Of a stretch of 31,290 nt of DNA, positions 15,767 to 24,129 are shown piece by piece. This DNA comes from an uncultured Clostridia bacterium. Its GTDB lineage: Bacteria; Bacillota; Clostridia; Oscillospirales; Ruminococcaceae. The notes beneath the pieces were generated by a model. The model was not told the origin of the DNA. It saw only the letters and a program-made list of their open reading frames with translations, and did no database searches. Both the position numbers and the translations under genes were made by a program. Numbering within the stretch: position 1 is the stretch's first letter; each line of letters starts with the position of its first letter. The DNA lies in contig CAMOFU010000002.1 in NCBI GenBank assembly GCA_946613705.1, positions 1 through 31,290 on the forward strand, given 5' to 3'.

Positions 15767-16900
15767 ATGCTTAGAGTTTTACTTGCGGGCGGCGGCACGG
15801 CGGGGCATATCAATCCCGCTATGGCGATCGCCGAGATAATCAAGGAGCATCACCCCGATGCGGAGTTCTGCTTTGCGGGCAACCCCGATAAGCTTGAAGC
15901 GAAGATCGTCCCCGAGGCGGGCTACCGCTTCGAGCCGATCAGGATAGAGGGCTTTCAGCGGCGGCTGAGCGGCGAGAATATCAGGCGCAATTTCAAGGCT
16001 GCGCATTATCTGATCCATTCGGGCAGACGTGCGGGGCAGATAATCAAGGACTTCAAGCCCGACCTTGTTGTCGGTACGGGCGGCTATGTCTCGGGACCGA
16101 TAGTTTACAAGGCTGCGAAAATGGGTATAAAGACCGCTATCCACGAGGCTAATGCCTTTGCGGGCGTTACGACCAAGCTGCTGAGCAAGCACGTCGATAA
16201 GATAATGCTCACCGTTAAGGAGACAAAGAACCTTGATGCTGCCGTTATGGAAAAGGCTGTGGTAACGGGGCTGCCCGTGCGCAGAGCCTTTGAGCGCAGG
16301 AGCAAGGCGGAGGCGCGGCGCGAGCTGGGCTTTTCGGATAACGATATAGTTATACTTTCGGCGGGCGGGAGCCTCGGCTCGAAGACTATCAACGACAATG
16401 TGGCAAGGCTGCTGAAATGGTATCAGGATACGGGGCGGGAGATCTGCCATATCCACTCCTACGGTACCTATCAGGATTACAAGGACTATATCGGGCGGCT
16501 CGAGGCTGAGGGCGTGAAGGTCAGAGGCAACAAGCGGCTGATGGTCGGCGAGTATGTGAATATGCCGCTGTCTCTTGCAGCCTGCGACCTCGTTATATCC
16601 CGCTGCGGAGCCAGCACCCTTACCGAGATCGAGGCGGTGGGCAGGGGGTCTATCCTTATCCCGTCACCGATGGTCGCGGAAAATCATCAGTACCACAACG
16701 GTATGGTGCTGCAAAACGCGGGCGCGGGATTCGTGTTTGAGGAAAAGACGCTCGGCGAGAATACCGTTATCGACAAGGTGGCAGAGCTGACTGCCGAGCC
16801 CGAGCGCATGGCAGAGCTTTCCAGAAATGCCGCCGCGCTCTATATCAGCGATACAAACGACAGGATATACGAGACTGTAAAGCCGCTTATTGTAAAGTGA
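15767..16900 (+). CDS. murG: UDP-GlcNAc:lipid I N-acetylglucosaminyltransferase MurG
   Basis: 377 aa. The N-terminal glycine loop is GGGTAGHINPA (from residue 8), and GTGGYVSGP follows in the first domain. The sugar-nucleotide region SRCGASTLTEIEAVGRGSIL contains Glu287. MurG adds GlcNAc to lipid I to make lipid II at the inner membrane face. The 61-base upstream gap contains a perfect inverted repeat GTCCGA/TCGGAC (15735-15740 with 15745-15750), of unknown role, and only a weak ribosome site. Confidence 0.96.
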   Translation: MLRVLLAGGGTAGHINPAMAIAEIIKEHHPDAEFCFAGNPDKLEAKIVPEAGYRFEPIRIEGFQRRLSGENIRRNFKAAHYLIHSGRRAGQIIKDFKPDLVVGTGGYVSGPIVYKAAKMGIKTAIHEANAFAGVTTKLLSKHVDKIMLTVKETKNLDAAVMEKAVVTGLPVRRAFERRSKAEARRELGFSDNDIVILSAGGSLGSKTINDNVARLLKWYQDTGREICHIHSYGTYQDYKDYIGRLEAEGVKVRGNKRLMVGEYVNMPLSLAACDLVISRCGASTLTEIEAVGRGSILIPSPMVAENHQYHNGMVLQNAGAGFVFEEKTLGENTVIDKVAELTAEPERMAELSRNAAALYISDTNDRIYETVKPLIVK

Positions 16901-16940
16901 TACGGTCTGTGTATGTATAATAAGGAATAGGGAGATATCA

Positions 16941-17792
16941 ATGCGAAGAAAGTCAGATCTGAATTCAATGGATCCGATCAGCCTGCCTGATAAGGATAAG
17001 ATCAACAGTCTTGAAGGCGGACACGTCAATTCACGCCGTGTGCATCTCGAGAGCGGGATAGATGACTTTACAAACGTCATGCGGGCGAACTTTGACACAG
17101 CCACACCCGTCAAGCTGCCCGAGCGCGTCGAGGAGGACGAAAAGGACGAGCTCGATGTCTATCTCGAGGAGCAGAAGGCGCTCAAGGAACGCTATAAGCC
17201 CACCAAGAGCGTCAAGGTCGGCAAGAAGTATGTGGCAAGCTGGCTGGTCAAGAGGATAGCGATAATCGCGGCAGCGGTGCTGGTCGTAGTGATGACCTTC
17301 CTGCCGCCGATATGCACCTCGACCGACGAGGGCAGCGCTACCAACAGGAACATCTTCGAGACACAGAACGTTTCCGGCGTCAAGGAAACACTGCTCGCCG
17401 ATGCGATGGTGTATAATATCGACAATATGACCTCTGAACGGGCAGGCAATTACAGGGTATGTACCGTGGGTATAGATATCAGCAATTACTCGCCCTTCAA
17501 GGTGGTCGCCGACGGCTTTTCGATCTTCAAGTGCGACCCGACCTATAAGGACAAGTTCGTGGCTGTCACCGTGCCCGAGGGCAAGATAGAGCTCTCGCCG
17601 TTCAAGGTGACTACAGTTACGGCAGAGGTGCTGATAAATGTCTCCGAGCTGTCGGACGAGCAGCTCGGGGAGGCTATGACAAGCCTTGTGCTCAAGACCA
17701 GCGGTATGTGGAAAAAGCTCGGCCCCCTGCCGATACCCGTTGTGCCCGCGTTGATCCCCGTGTCCGATGCGCTGGAGTTCCACCTGAACTGA
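16941..17792 (+). CDS. Unknown single-pass membrane protein in the division cluster
   Basis: 283 aa, not recognised. It has a charged cytoplasmic part (1-103) with acidic EEDEKDELDVYLEE and basic KSVKVGKK stretches. One membrane segment follows (about 104-124). An extracytoplasmic part of about 160 residues is rich in Val, Thr and Ser and probably beta-structured. The topology resembles FtsL/FtsQ-type division proteins, but there is no POTRA or coiled-coil pattern. It lies between murG and murA, both cell-wall genes, and GGGAGATATCA precedes its ATG. TATAAT at 16916-16921 could be a weak promoter without a good -35. It may be a lineage-specific divisome or cell-wall factor; this is inference from position and topology. 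Confidence 0.8.
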   Translation: MRRKSDLNSMDPISLPDKDKINSLEGGHVNSRRVHLESGIDDFTNVMRANFDTATPVKLPERVEEDEKDELDVYLEEQKALKERYKPTKSVKVGKKYVASWLVKRIAIIAAAVLVVVMTFLPPICTSTDEGSATNRNIFETQNVSGVKETLLADAMVYNIDNMTSERAGNYRVCTVGIDISNYSPFKVVADGFSIFKCDPTYKDKFVAVTVPEGKIELSPFKVTTVTAEVLINVSELSDEQLGEAMTSLVLKTSGMWKKLGPLPIPVVPALIPVSDALEFHLN

Positions 17793-17899
17793 TACACGGT
17801 TTCACCCCTTTCCCCGCAGCTGCATAGAATAAGACGTAAGGCGTGCGGATGTGCTGCTTTACAGATCATGCTTGCTTGTGCGCAGAAGGGGAGAGGGTC

Positions 17900-19156
17900 A
17901 TGCAGAAGTTTATCATAGAGGGCGGGAAACGTATTCGCGGCGAGGTGGACGCTCAGGGTGCCAAAAACAGCGCTCTGCCGCTGCTTGCCGCCGCACTGCT
18001 CGCAAGGGGCGAGACGGTGCTGTATAACTGTCCCCGACTGAGCGATGTTTACGCCGCCTGCCGCATACTCGGCTGTCTCGGCTGTGAGTGCAGGGTGCTC
18101 GGCAATACCGTGACTGTCAGGGCAGACGATCCCTGCGGCTGCTGCGTTCCCGATGAGCTGATGAGGGAGATGCGCTCCTCGATCGTTTTCCTCGGAGCAC
18201 TGCTCGGCAGGACGGGGGAGTGCTATCTGTCCTTCCCCGGGGGCTGTGAGCTGGGACCGAGACCGATAGATCTGCATTTGGCGGCTCTGCGCAAAATGGG
18301 TGCCGCTATAACCGAAACGCACGGAATGCTGCGCTGCTGCTGCGCGGGCGGGCTGAGGGGTGCGGGGATACAGCTCTCGTTCCCGTCGGTCGGGGCTACC
18401 GAGAACGTGATGCTCGCGGCTGTGCTCGCACAAGGGACTACCGTTATCACTAATGCCGCCCGTGAGCCCGAGATCGCCGACCTTGCGGGATACCTTGTCC
18501 GCTGCGGTGCTAAGATATCGGGGGCGGGCAGCGATACTATTATAATAGAGGGCGTATCACAGCTTCGCGGCTGTGAGTATACGGTCATGCCCGACAGGAT
18601 CGCAGTCTGCACGCTGATGTCGGCAGCTGCCGTTACGGGCGGAGAGCTGAGCATCAGGGGCGCAAGACCGCAGGATATCGGCGCGGTGATACCCGTGTTC
18701 GAGCAGATGGGCTGCGGGGTGTATGCATACTCCGACAGACTGTTTATCACAAGAAACAGACCGCTTGCCGCAGTCGGAACGGTCAGGACGATGCCCTACC
18801 CGGGTTTCCCGACAGATGCTCAGGCGACCACTATGGCGGCGCTTGCCCTCGCAAGGGGCACGAGCATCGTGGTGGAGAATATCTTTGAGAACCGCTTCCG
18901 CCATGTCGATGAGCTGGTGAGAATGGGTGCGCAGATAAAGACAGAGGGCAGAGTCGCCGTGATAGACGGCGTGAACAGGCTCTACGGTGCCAAGGTCCAG
19001 GCCGCCGATCTCAGGGGCGGTGCAGCGCTTGCGGTCGCCGCACTTGCCGCCGAGGGTACTACCGAGCTCGGCGGAGTGAAGTATATAGACCGCGGCTATG
19101 AGGAGCTTGAAAGGTGCCTCTCCGCTCTCGGCGCGGATATAACGAGATCAAGCTGA
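17900..19156 (+). CDS. murA: UDP-N-acetylglucosamine 1-carboxyvinyltransferase MurA
   Basis: 418 aa, typical length. The N-terminal GAKNSALPLLAAALLA includes the Lys-Asn pair used for catalysis. The active-site loop LSFPGGCELGPRPIDLH keeps Cys116, the residue modified by fosfomycin. The C-terminal half has FPTDAQATTMAALALARGTS and ENRFRHVDELVRMGA. MurA transfers enolpyruvate to UDP-GlcNAc, the first committed step of peptidoglycan synthesis. The ATG at 17900 is chosen over an earlier in-frame start because AAGGGGAGAGGG lies just before it. The protein is unusually rich in cysteine (for example CRILGCLGCECRVLG and LRCCCAGG). A second murA may exist elsewhere, as in many Firmicutes. Confidence 0.95.
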   Translation: MQKFIIEGGKRIRGEVDAQGAKNSALPLLAAALLARGETVLYNCPRLSDVYAACRILGCLGCECRVLGNTVTVRADDPCGCCVPDELMREMRSSIVFLGALLGRTGECYLSFPGGCELGPRPIDLHLAALRKMGAAITETHGMLRCCCAGGLRGAGIQLSFPSVGATENVMLAAVLAQGTTVITNAAREPEIADLAGYLVRCGAKISGAGSDTIIIEGVSQLRGCEYTVMPDRIAVCTLMSAAAVTGGELSIRGARPQDIGAVIPVFEQMGCGVYAYSDRLFITRNRPLAAVGTVRTMPYPGFPTDAQATTMAALALARGTSIVVENIFENRFRHVDELVRMGAQIKTEGRVAVIDGVNRLYGAKVQAADLRGGAALAVAALAAEGTTELGGVKYIDRGYEELERCLSALGADITRSS

Positions 19157-19214
19157 ACGGTGCGCTTGTGCGCCGTTTTGCATACAGATCAAGATCAGTA
19201 AAGGAAAGCTGAAA

Positions 19215-20246
19215 ATGAAGGATATCGTAAAAAGTCAGGCCAATGACGAATACAAGGTTATAAACGGCAGAAAGGTCAGGGTGCAGCGCAGGAAAAGGCG
19301 CAGCAACCTGATGACCTACTGCGCACTGGCGGTCGCTTTTTTTACTACGCTCGGACTGGTGATAAGCCTTTGCTTTCTGTTCGATCTTGAACAGGTCGAG
19401 GTCAGCGGGCTGAGCCTGTACTCGAATGAACAGGTGATCGCTGCGGGGGGCGTCGAGTCGGGAGCTAACCTGATAAGGGCGAATACTTCCGTCATCGAAA
19501 AGCGCCTGACCGATACGCTGCCGTATATCAAGAGCGTGTCTGTGACAAAGAAGTATCCCCATTCAATGAGCATCAGCATCGTTGAGGAGAGCAAGTGCTG
19601 CGATATCGAGCACGGCGGAAGATACTGCGTGGTCGCAGAGTCGGGGAAGATACTCGAGGCGGATAACTATGAGCACGACCCGACACTGCCGCTCGTAACG
19701 GGCTTTCAGCTGAAGGATACCGAGCCCGATGAGGACGACCCCGACAGAGAGGTGAAGAAGGAGCTGCTGATGACCGAGCTCGAGTCCGAGGACGAGCTGA
19801 AGGCAAAGGTGCTGATGCAGCTGATAGATGCGATACATTCCTCGGGACTGAGAAATGTCACGGGAATAGATATCACCGAGCGTACCGATATAGTGCTGAA
19901 ATATGACGACAGGGTAGAGCTGCGGGTCGGCAGCTCGTATGACCTCGAGTATAAGCTGCTCTGCCTGAAAAGGGTGCTGGAGGATAAGATAAGCGATACC
20001 TTTGACGGCGTGCTGATCTATAACGGCGCTATCAGCGGAGTTTCGGCGCTGCCGAAGGATGCCGCCGCGAAGCTCAAAGGGGCGGGCGGAAGCTTGTCGG
20101 CTCAGACGGATATCCCGCAGCAGACGGAGACTGTCACACAGCCTGCCGAGGCTCAGACAGAGGAGACACCCGCGCTCCCCGAGCAGACGACCGCGCTCCC
20201 CGAGCAGACGACCGCCGCCGAGGGCTATACAGGCTGGCAGACCTGA
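19215..20246 (+). CDS. ftsQ: FtsQ/DivIB-type cell division protein
   Basis: 343 aa. It has a basic cytoplasmic tail (to about 32), one membrane segment (33-55), then a POTRA domain (about 56-125; FDLEQVEVSGLSLYSNEQV through KKYPHSMSISIVEE) and a beta domain. FtsQ/DivIB links FtsL and DivIC in the septal complex outside the membrane. An acidic linker (DTEPDEDDPDREVKKE) interrupts the beta domain. The last 50 residues form a Thr/Gln/Pro/Glu-rich tail containing a duplicated ALPEQTT unit. A weak hairpin with a short T run lies before the gene (19157-19179). The ribosome site AAAGGAAA precedes the ATG. Confidence 0.92.
   Translation: MKDIVKSQANDEYKVINGRKVRVQRRKRRSNLMTYCALAVAFFTTLGLVISLCFLFDLEQVEVSGLSLYSNEQVIAAGGVESGANLIRANTSVIEKRLTDTLPYIKSVSVTKKYPHSMSISIVEESKCCDIEHGGRYCVVAESGKILEADNYEHDPTLPLVTGFQLKDTEPDEDDPDREVKKELLMTELESEDELKAKVLMQLIDAIHSSGLRNVTGIDITERTDIVLKYDDRVELRVGSSYDLEYKLLCLKRVLEDKISDTFDGVLIYNGAISGVSALPKDAAAKLKGAGGSLSAQTDIPQQTETVTQPAEAQTEETPALPEQTTALPEQTTAAEGYTGWQT
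20172..20213 (+). repeat. Two perfect 21-bp tandem repeats within ftsQ
   Basis: Two identical 21-base units (20172-20192 and 20193-20213) encode the repeated ALPEQTT in the low-complexity C-terminal tail. The unit length is a multiple of three, so gain or loss of copies would keep the frame. Confidence 0.95.
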
Positions 20247-20341
20247 CAGAACGAATTGTGTAATATGTACAATATATCCAAATTTTTGTACCTGTTTTTA
20301 TTTATTTGCTGAAATTTTGACACGGTCTGCGCCTACATTCT

Positions 20342-20370
20342 TTACTTTTCGGGACGAATGTGCTAAAATA
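20342..20370 (+). promoter_or_regulatory. Candidate ftsZ promoter
   Basis: TTTACT (20342-20347), a 17-bp spacer and TAAAAT (20365-20370) with the extended-minus-10 TG at 20362-20363. It lies in the 219-base AT-rich gap before ftsZ, about 95 bases from its start. The -35 is weak, so the extended -10 would have to compensate. A TTGACA at 20318 has no matching -10. Confidence 0.5.
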
Positions 20371-20465
20371 ATTATGTATCTATGATGAGATATGATCGCT
20401 GCTTTGTGCAGGGAATATAGATGTAAAAATTTTGGGTCGAAATCAAAATACAGGAGGAAAAGTAT

Positions 20466-21590
20466 ATGTCTTATGAGTATGTTGAAGCACCCGTTGAGGG
20501 AGCAAGGATCAAGGTAATAGGTGTCGGCGGCGGCGGCGGAAACGCTCTTAACTGTATCGCTACACAGGGCATTACGGGCAATGTTGAATACATAGCTATA
20601 AATACCGATATCCAGGCGCTCAAAAATTCCAAGGCTTCGGGAAAGATACAGATAGGCGCAAAGCTTACCCACGGCCTCGGCGCAGGCGCTAAGCCCGAGA
20701 TAGGTGAGGCTTCCGCTCAGGAAAGCAAGGAAGAGATCTCTGAGGTCATCAAGGATGCCGATATGGTGTTCATCACCGCAGGCATGGGCGGCGGAACAGG
20801 CACGGGCGCTGCTCCCGTTGTTGCCCAGATCGCTCAGGAGATGGACAAGCTCACCGTTGCGGTAGTTACCAAGCCCTTCAAGTTCGAGGGTGCCAAGAAG
20901 ATGGAGAAGGCGGAGAAGGGCATAGCTGCTATGCTCGCTCATGTGGATGCGCTTATCGTTATCCCCAACCAGAACCTGCTCTCGAACGGTCAGAAGCTTA
21001 CGATGCGCCAGAGCTATGCTCTTGCCGATGAGGTGCTCAAGGACGACGTTATCTCTATCGCAGAGATCATTACAAGACATGACGATATAAATGTTGATTT
21101 CGCGGATATCACCACGATCATCAAGAACGCGGGCTTCGCTCATATGGCTAAGGGTCACGGCACAGGCAAGGATAAGGTGCAGGACGTTGTTTCTCAGGTC
21201 ATCTCAAGCGATCTGCTCGAGACCTCGATCAAGGGCGCTAAGAGACTGCTCGTAAATATCACGATGAGCGAGGATATCGTGGTCGATGAGATCGACGAGC
21301 TGACAAATGCGATCACCGAGGCGGTCGATGAGGACGCTGAGATCATCTTCGGCAACGGCTACGACGAGAACGCTAACGATGAGGTATATGTTACCGTTAT
21401 CGCTGCGGATTTCGATGATGCCGCGGTAGCTGCCGACAATACCAGAAGATCAAGCTTCTCCTCCAACTATTCGTCTTCGGACGCAGCAGATGCCAAGGCT
21501 GATGCAGAGGCAAGACATAAGGCGGGCGTAAAGGCTGCCGATAACCCTGACTATTACGACGATATCTTCAATATCTTCAAGACCAAGTAA
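20466..21590 (+). CDS. ftsZ: Cell division GTPase FtsZ
   Basis: 374 aa. The tubulin signature GGGTGTG is at 108-114, preceded by the N-terminal GVGGGGGNALN. NVDFADITTIIKNAGFAHM forms the T7 loop region that completes GTP hydrolysis. FtsZ polymerises into the cytoplasmic Z ring and recruits the divisome. The linker is short and Ala/Asp/Ser-rich. The C-terminal peptide is DYYDDIFNIFKTK in place of the usual IPxFL(R/K)R-type tail, so partner contacts may differ. No ftsA precedes the gene. Codons ending in C or T (CTC, CTT, GCT, GTT) are more frequent than in neighbours, consistent with high expression. AGGAGG precedes the ATG. Confidence 0.98.
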   Translation: MSYEYVEAPVEGARIKVIGVGGGGGNALNCIATQGITGNVEYIAINTDIQALKNSKASGKIQIGAKLTHGLGAGAKPEIGEASAQESKEEISEVIKDADMVFITAGMGGGTGTGAAPVVAQIAQEMDKLTVAVVTKPFKFEGAKKMEKAEKGIAAMLAHVDALIVIPNQNLLSNGQKLTMRQSYALADEVLKDDVISIAEIITRHDDINVDFADITTIIKNAGFAHMAKGHGTGKDKVQDVVSQVISSDLLETSIKGAKRLLVNITMSEDIVVDEIDELTNAITEAVDEDAEIIFGNGYDENANDEVYVTVIAADFDDAAVAADNTRRSSFSSNYSSSDAADAKADAEARHKAGVKAADNPDYYDDIFNIFKTK

Positions 21591-21622
21591 TAAAGACTGA
21601 TCTTAAAGCCGACAGGCTTGCT

Positions 21623-21656
21623 GTAAGGGACGGACAGGGATGTGTTCGTCCCTTAC
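21623..21656 (+). terminator. Probable terminator after ftsZ
   Basis: A perfect 10-bp stem (21623-21632 with 21647-21656) with a 14-base loop is followed by GTTGTTTG, a poor T run. It lies just after the ftsZ stop and before the next promoter. It could be an inefficient terminator. Confidence 0.6.
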
Positions 21657-21756
21657 GTTGTTTGAATGTTGTATAGTATCGTGCTGTGAAAGTGTACAAA
21701 AATTCAGGCTGAAATTTGTAGATTTATATGAAGTTTTAGAAATCCTGTTAAATCAG

Positions 21757-21785
21757 TTGAAATATTTATTAAAATATTGTATAAT
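21757..21785 (+). promoter_or_regulatory. Promoter of the divIVA-like gene
   Basis: TTGAAA (21757-21762), a 17-bp spacer and consensus TATAAT (21780-21785), in strongly AT-rich DNA. It starts a leader of about 30 nt before the AGGAGG-type ribosome site and ATG at 21822. Confidence 0.8.
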
Positions 21786-21821
21786 AACACTAAGATATTG
21801 TCTTACTGGAGGTAATTTGTA

Positions 21822-22745
21822 ATGGCTAATAATATGTTTCTCAGAACCGTCCGTATGGGCGGATTTGATAAGGGTGACGTTCTGGCTTACGTTGATGATC
21901 TGAATTCCAAGATCTATAACCTCGAGCAGAAGGTCAAGGATCAGGCAGAGACGATCGCAAATCTCGAGGCTAACGAGAATGCTGCTCCCTCGGGCGATTT
22001 CGAGGGCAAGGCAGAGCTCGAGAAGAAGGTCGAGGAGGCTAAGAACAAGGTCGCAGAGCTGATGGCTTCCACCGATACCATGAAGGTGCAGATCGCTGAC
22101 TATGAGCAGCAGATCGCTGAGAAAAATGCTGAGATAGACAATCAGAAAAATGAGATCGAGGATCTGAAGGAAAAGCTCGAACAGGCTGAGAAGAATGCGA
22201 GCAGCGCTGCTGCCGCTTCTCCTGCGTTTGACCTCGGAAATGTGTTTATCGAGGCTCAGAACACCGCTAACAGGGTAGTTACCGAGGCTAAGAAGGCTGC
22301 CCAGCAGATGACCGATGAGGCTGAGGCTCAGGCTAACCAGATCATTGACGATGCGAATAATCAGGCCGAGACTACCGTTTCCAACGCTCAGGCTGAGGCT
22401 TCGAGAACGCTCGAGACCGCTAAGGCAAGTGCCGAGGCTATGACCGCTGCCGCAAGGAGCGAGGCAGATCAGGTCAAGGGCGCTGCTTATGCAGAGGCTC
22501 AGACTACGACCTCCAATGCAGAGGCAGAGGCTAAGAAGATGATCGACGATGCTACTGCCGAGGCAGGTATCATCAGAGCTAAGTCTGCCGATCTGAGAGA
22601 GCAGGTAAGGACACAGTATACTACGCTCAACGAGAATATCACTCAGGTCATCTCTTCGCTGAACGATCTGTTCGGTGCGTCTATCGGCTCCGCTAATACC
22701 GCAAGAGACCTTATTGATGAGGGTCTTGACCTCGTCGAGGATTGA
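21822..22745 (+). CDS. DivIVA-like coiled-coil cell division/polarity protein
   Basis: 307 aa. The N terminus (FLRTVRMGGFDKGDVLAYVD) matches the DivIVA membrane-curvature domain, with the usual GFDKxDVxxYVDxL pattern. A coiled coil (about 28-125) follows, then a long Ala/Glu-rich helical region (about 150-255) and a short C-terminal segment. DivIVA proteins gather at curved membrane at septa and poles and recruit division or cell-wall factors. Its own promoter and position just after ftsZ support a division role. Codon use resembles that of ftsZ, suggesting high expression. The Ala-rich part resembles ATP synthase b-subunit stalks and gives such proteins misleading database matches. GGAGG (21808-21812) precedes the ATG. 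Confidence 0.85.
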   Translation: MANNMFLRTVRMGGFDKGDVLAYVDDLNSKIYNLEQKVKDQAETIANLEANENAAPSGDFEGKAELEKKVEEAKNKVAELMASTDTMKVQIADYEQQIAEKNAEIDNQKNEIEDLKEKLEQAEKNASSAAAASPAFDLGNVFIEAQNTANRVVTEAKKAAQQMTDEAEAQANQIIDDANNQAETTVSNAQAEASRTLETAKASAEAMTAAARSEADQVKGAAYAEAQTTTSNAEAEAKKMIDDATAEAGIIRAKSADLREQVRTQYTTLNENITQVISSLNDLFGASIGSANTARDLIDEGLDLVED

Positions 22746-23299
22746 TGTCACTGCTGAAAATTGATGCCGCCGAGCTCAAGGCAAGAGCTGAGGAGCTCGA
22801 GGTCGGCATGAAAATATTGCTCTCGGGAACGGTGTATACCTCGAGAGATGCCGCGCATAAGCGTATCATGCAGCTTATCTCCGAGGGGAAGGAGCTTCCG
22901 TACCCGATCGAGAATGCCGTGATCTATTATGCGGGCCCTACCCCCGCCCCCGAGGGGAAGCCTATCGGCTCCTGCGGGCCAACTACTTCGGGCAGAATGG
23001 ACAGGTTCGCGCCAAAGCTGCTTGACATGGGGCTCGGCGGTATGATAGGCAAGGGTGAGCGTTCGCAGGAAGTAAGGGACGCTATCGTGAGGAATAAGGC
23101 CGTGTATCTGTGCGCTGTAGGCGGTGCGGGTGCGCTTGCCTGCAATTGCATAGAAAGCTGCGAGGTCATCGCGTTTGAAGACCTCGGCTGCGAGTCTGTG
23201 AAACGGCTTTATGTCCGTGATTTTCCGTTGATCGTTGCAAATGACTGCTTCGGCGGCGATATCTTTGAGCGCGGAAGAAGGGAATTTGCAATACTATAG
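22745..23299 (+). CDS. Fumarate hydratase class I beta subunit-like protein (orphan)
   Basis: 184 aa, matching the C-terminal (beta) half of class I iron-sulfur fumarases and tartrate dehydratases. Hallmarks are LLSGTVYTSRDAAHKR, YYAGPTPAP, SCGPTTSGRMD, and GGMIGKGERS. In the two-subunit enzymes the alpha subunit binds the 4Fe-4S cluster and the beta subunit completes the active site. No alpha subunit gene is in the window, though the two normally lie side by side. The ATG at 22745 overlaps the divIVA-like stop by one base (TGATG), so the two are cotranslated. It may pair with a distant alpha subunit or have another role. A strong terminator follows. Confidence 0.88.
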   Translation: MSLLKIDAAELKARAEELEVGMKILLSGTVYTSRDAAHKRIMQLISEGKELPYPIENAVIYYAGPTPAPEGKPIGSCGPTTSGRMDRFAPKLLDMGLGGMIGKGERSQEVRDAIVRNKAVYLCAVGGAGALACNCIESCEVIAFEDLGCESVKRLYVRDFPLIVANDCFGGDIFERGRREFAIL

Positions 23300-23316
23300 A
23301 ATTATGAAAAAAAGTG

Positions 23317-23354
23317 AACAAAGGACAGAGAAATTTGTCCTTTGTTTATTTTTT
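23317..23354 (+). terminator. Intrinsic terminator after the fumarase-like gene
   Basis: A perfect 11-bp stem (23317-23327 with 23336-23346) with an eight-base loop is followed by a T-rich run TATTTTTT. It ends the divIVA-fumarase unit 17 bases after the stop. Confidence 0.93.
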
Positions 23355-23503
23355 GCTGCTCGGTACGAAAACAGTCTGTATGTATAAGCGCGGCTTATTG
23401 AATGACACAGTACTATTATTCGTCAAAATAACTATTATAGGTGCAGCAAAGTTGTAAAATGATACAAATATTTCTACTTTATTAACTTTTTTTTAAGCAA
23501 AGC

Positions 23504-23532
23504 TTGACTTTTTAATTTTGTAGTGATATTAT
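23504..23532 (+). promoter_or_regulatory. Promoter of the sigma factor gene
   Basis: TTGACT (23504-23509), a 17-bp spacer and TATTAT (23527-23532), in an AT-rich spacer. The rest of the 23355-23503 spacer shows no gene or clear motif. Confidence 0.75.
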
Positions 23533-23568
23533 ATATTTGTATCATGGACAGATGATAGGATGGTTTTT

Positions 23569-24126
23569 ATGGCAAAGAATGTCCGCAGCGTTGTACAGCT
23601 TTCCGATGAGGAGCTGGTCGAGCTTTGCAGAAAGAATGATGAGAGCGCTGCCGCGGAGCTTATCGCCAGATTTACACCGTCTATCAGAAAAAAGGCTGAG
23701 TCCTTTAAGGGCACTATGAATGACGATCTCGCGCAGGAGGGCTTTATGGCTCTGCTCGATGCCGTCAGGAGGTTTTCGCCCGAGCGGGGCGCCGCCTTTG
23801 CTACGTTTGCGCATCACTGCGTCGTCAACCGTATGATAAACGTTTATAAGCGCGTCAGCACAGATCATGACGAGCTTACGGACGATCTCGAACAGGCGGA
23901 CGATGCCGCGTTTATCCCCGAGAATATCGTGCTCGAGCGTGAGGGTCTCGATGAGCTCTATAAGAAGATCGAGGGTGCGCTCTCGGCTCTGGAGCTGAGC
24001 GTTTTCAGGCTGTATATTTCGGGCGTGCCTTATCAGGTGATAGCGGCAAGGCTCGGGATAACCGTCAAGGCGGTGGATAATGCGGTGCAGAGAATGCGCA
24101 GGAAGCTCAGCAATGTCCTGAAATAA
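23569..24126 (+). CDS. sigH: Sigma-70 family factor, SigH-like
   Basis: 185 aa. Region 2 (about 25-95) includes DDLAQEGFMALLDAVRRFSP for core binding and -10 recognition. Region 4 (about 130-182) has the helix-turn-helix YQVIAARLGITVKAVDNAVQ. The VKAVDNAVQRMRRKL pattern is very like the VKSIDNALQR pattern of SigH/Spo0H. SigH directs early-sporulation and competence genes in Bacillus. Here the target set is unknown, because related rumen genera do not always sporulate. ATG at 23569 is chosen because AGGA (23557-23560) is 8 nt upstream; an earlier ATG at 23560 overlaps that site. Region 1.1 is absent, as expected for this group. Confidence 0.85.
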   Translation: MAKNVRSVVQLSDEELVELCRKNDESAAAELIARFTPSIRKKAESFKGTMNDDLAQEGFMALLDAVRRFSPERGAAFATFAHHCVVNRMINVYKRVSTDHDELTDDLEQADDAAFIPENIVLEREGLDELYKKIEGALSALELSVFRLYISGVPYQVIAARLGITVKAVDNAVQRMRRKLSNVLK

Positions 24127-24129
24127 TAT

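Noticed and set aside
20318..20346. TTGACA upstream of ftsZ as a -35 box.
   Set aside because: At 16-18 bases downstream there is no acceptable -10; the TAAAAT at 20365 pairs better with TTTACT.
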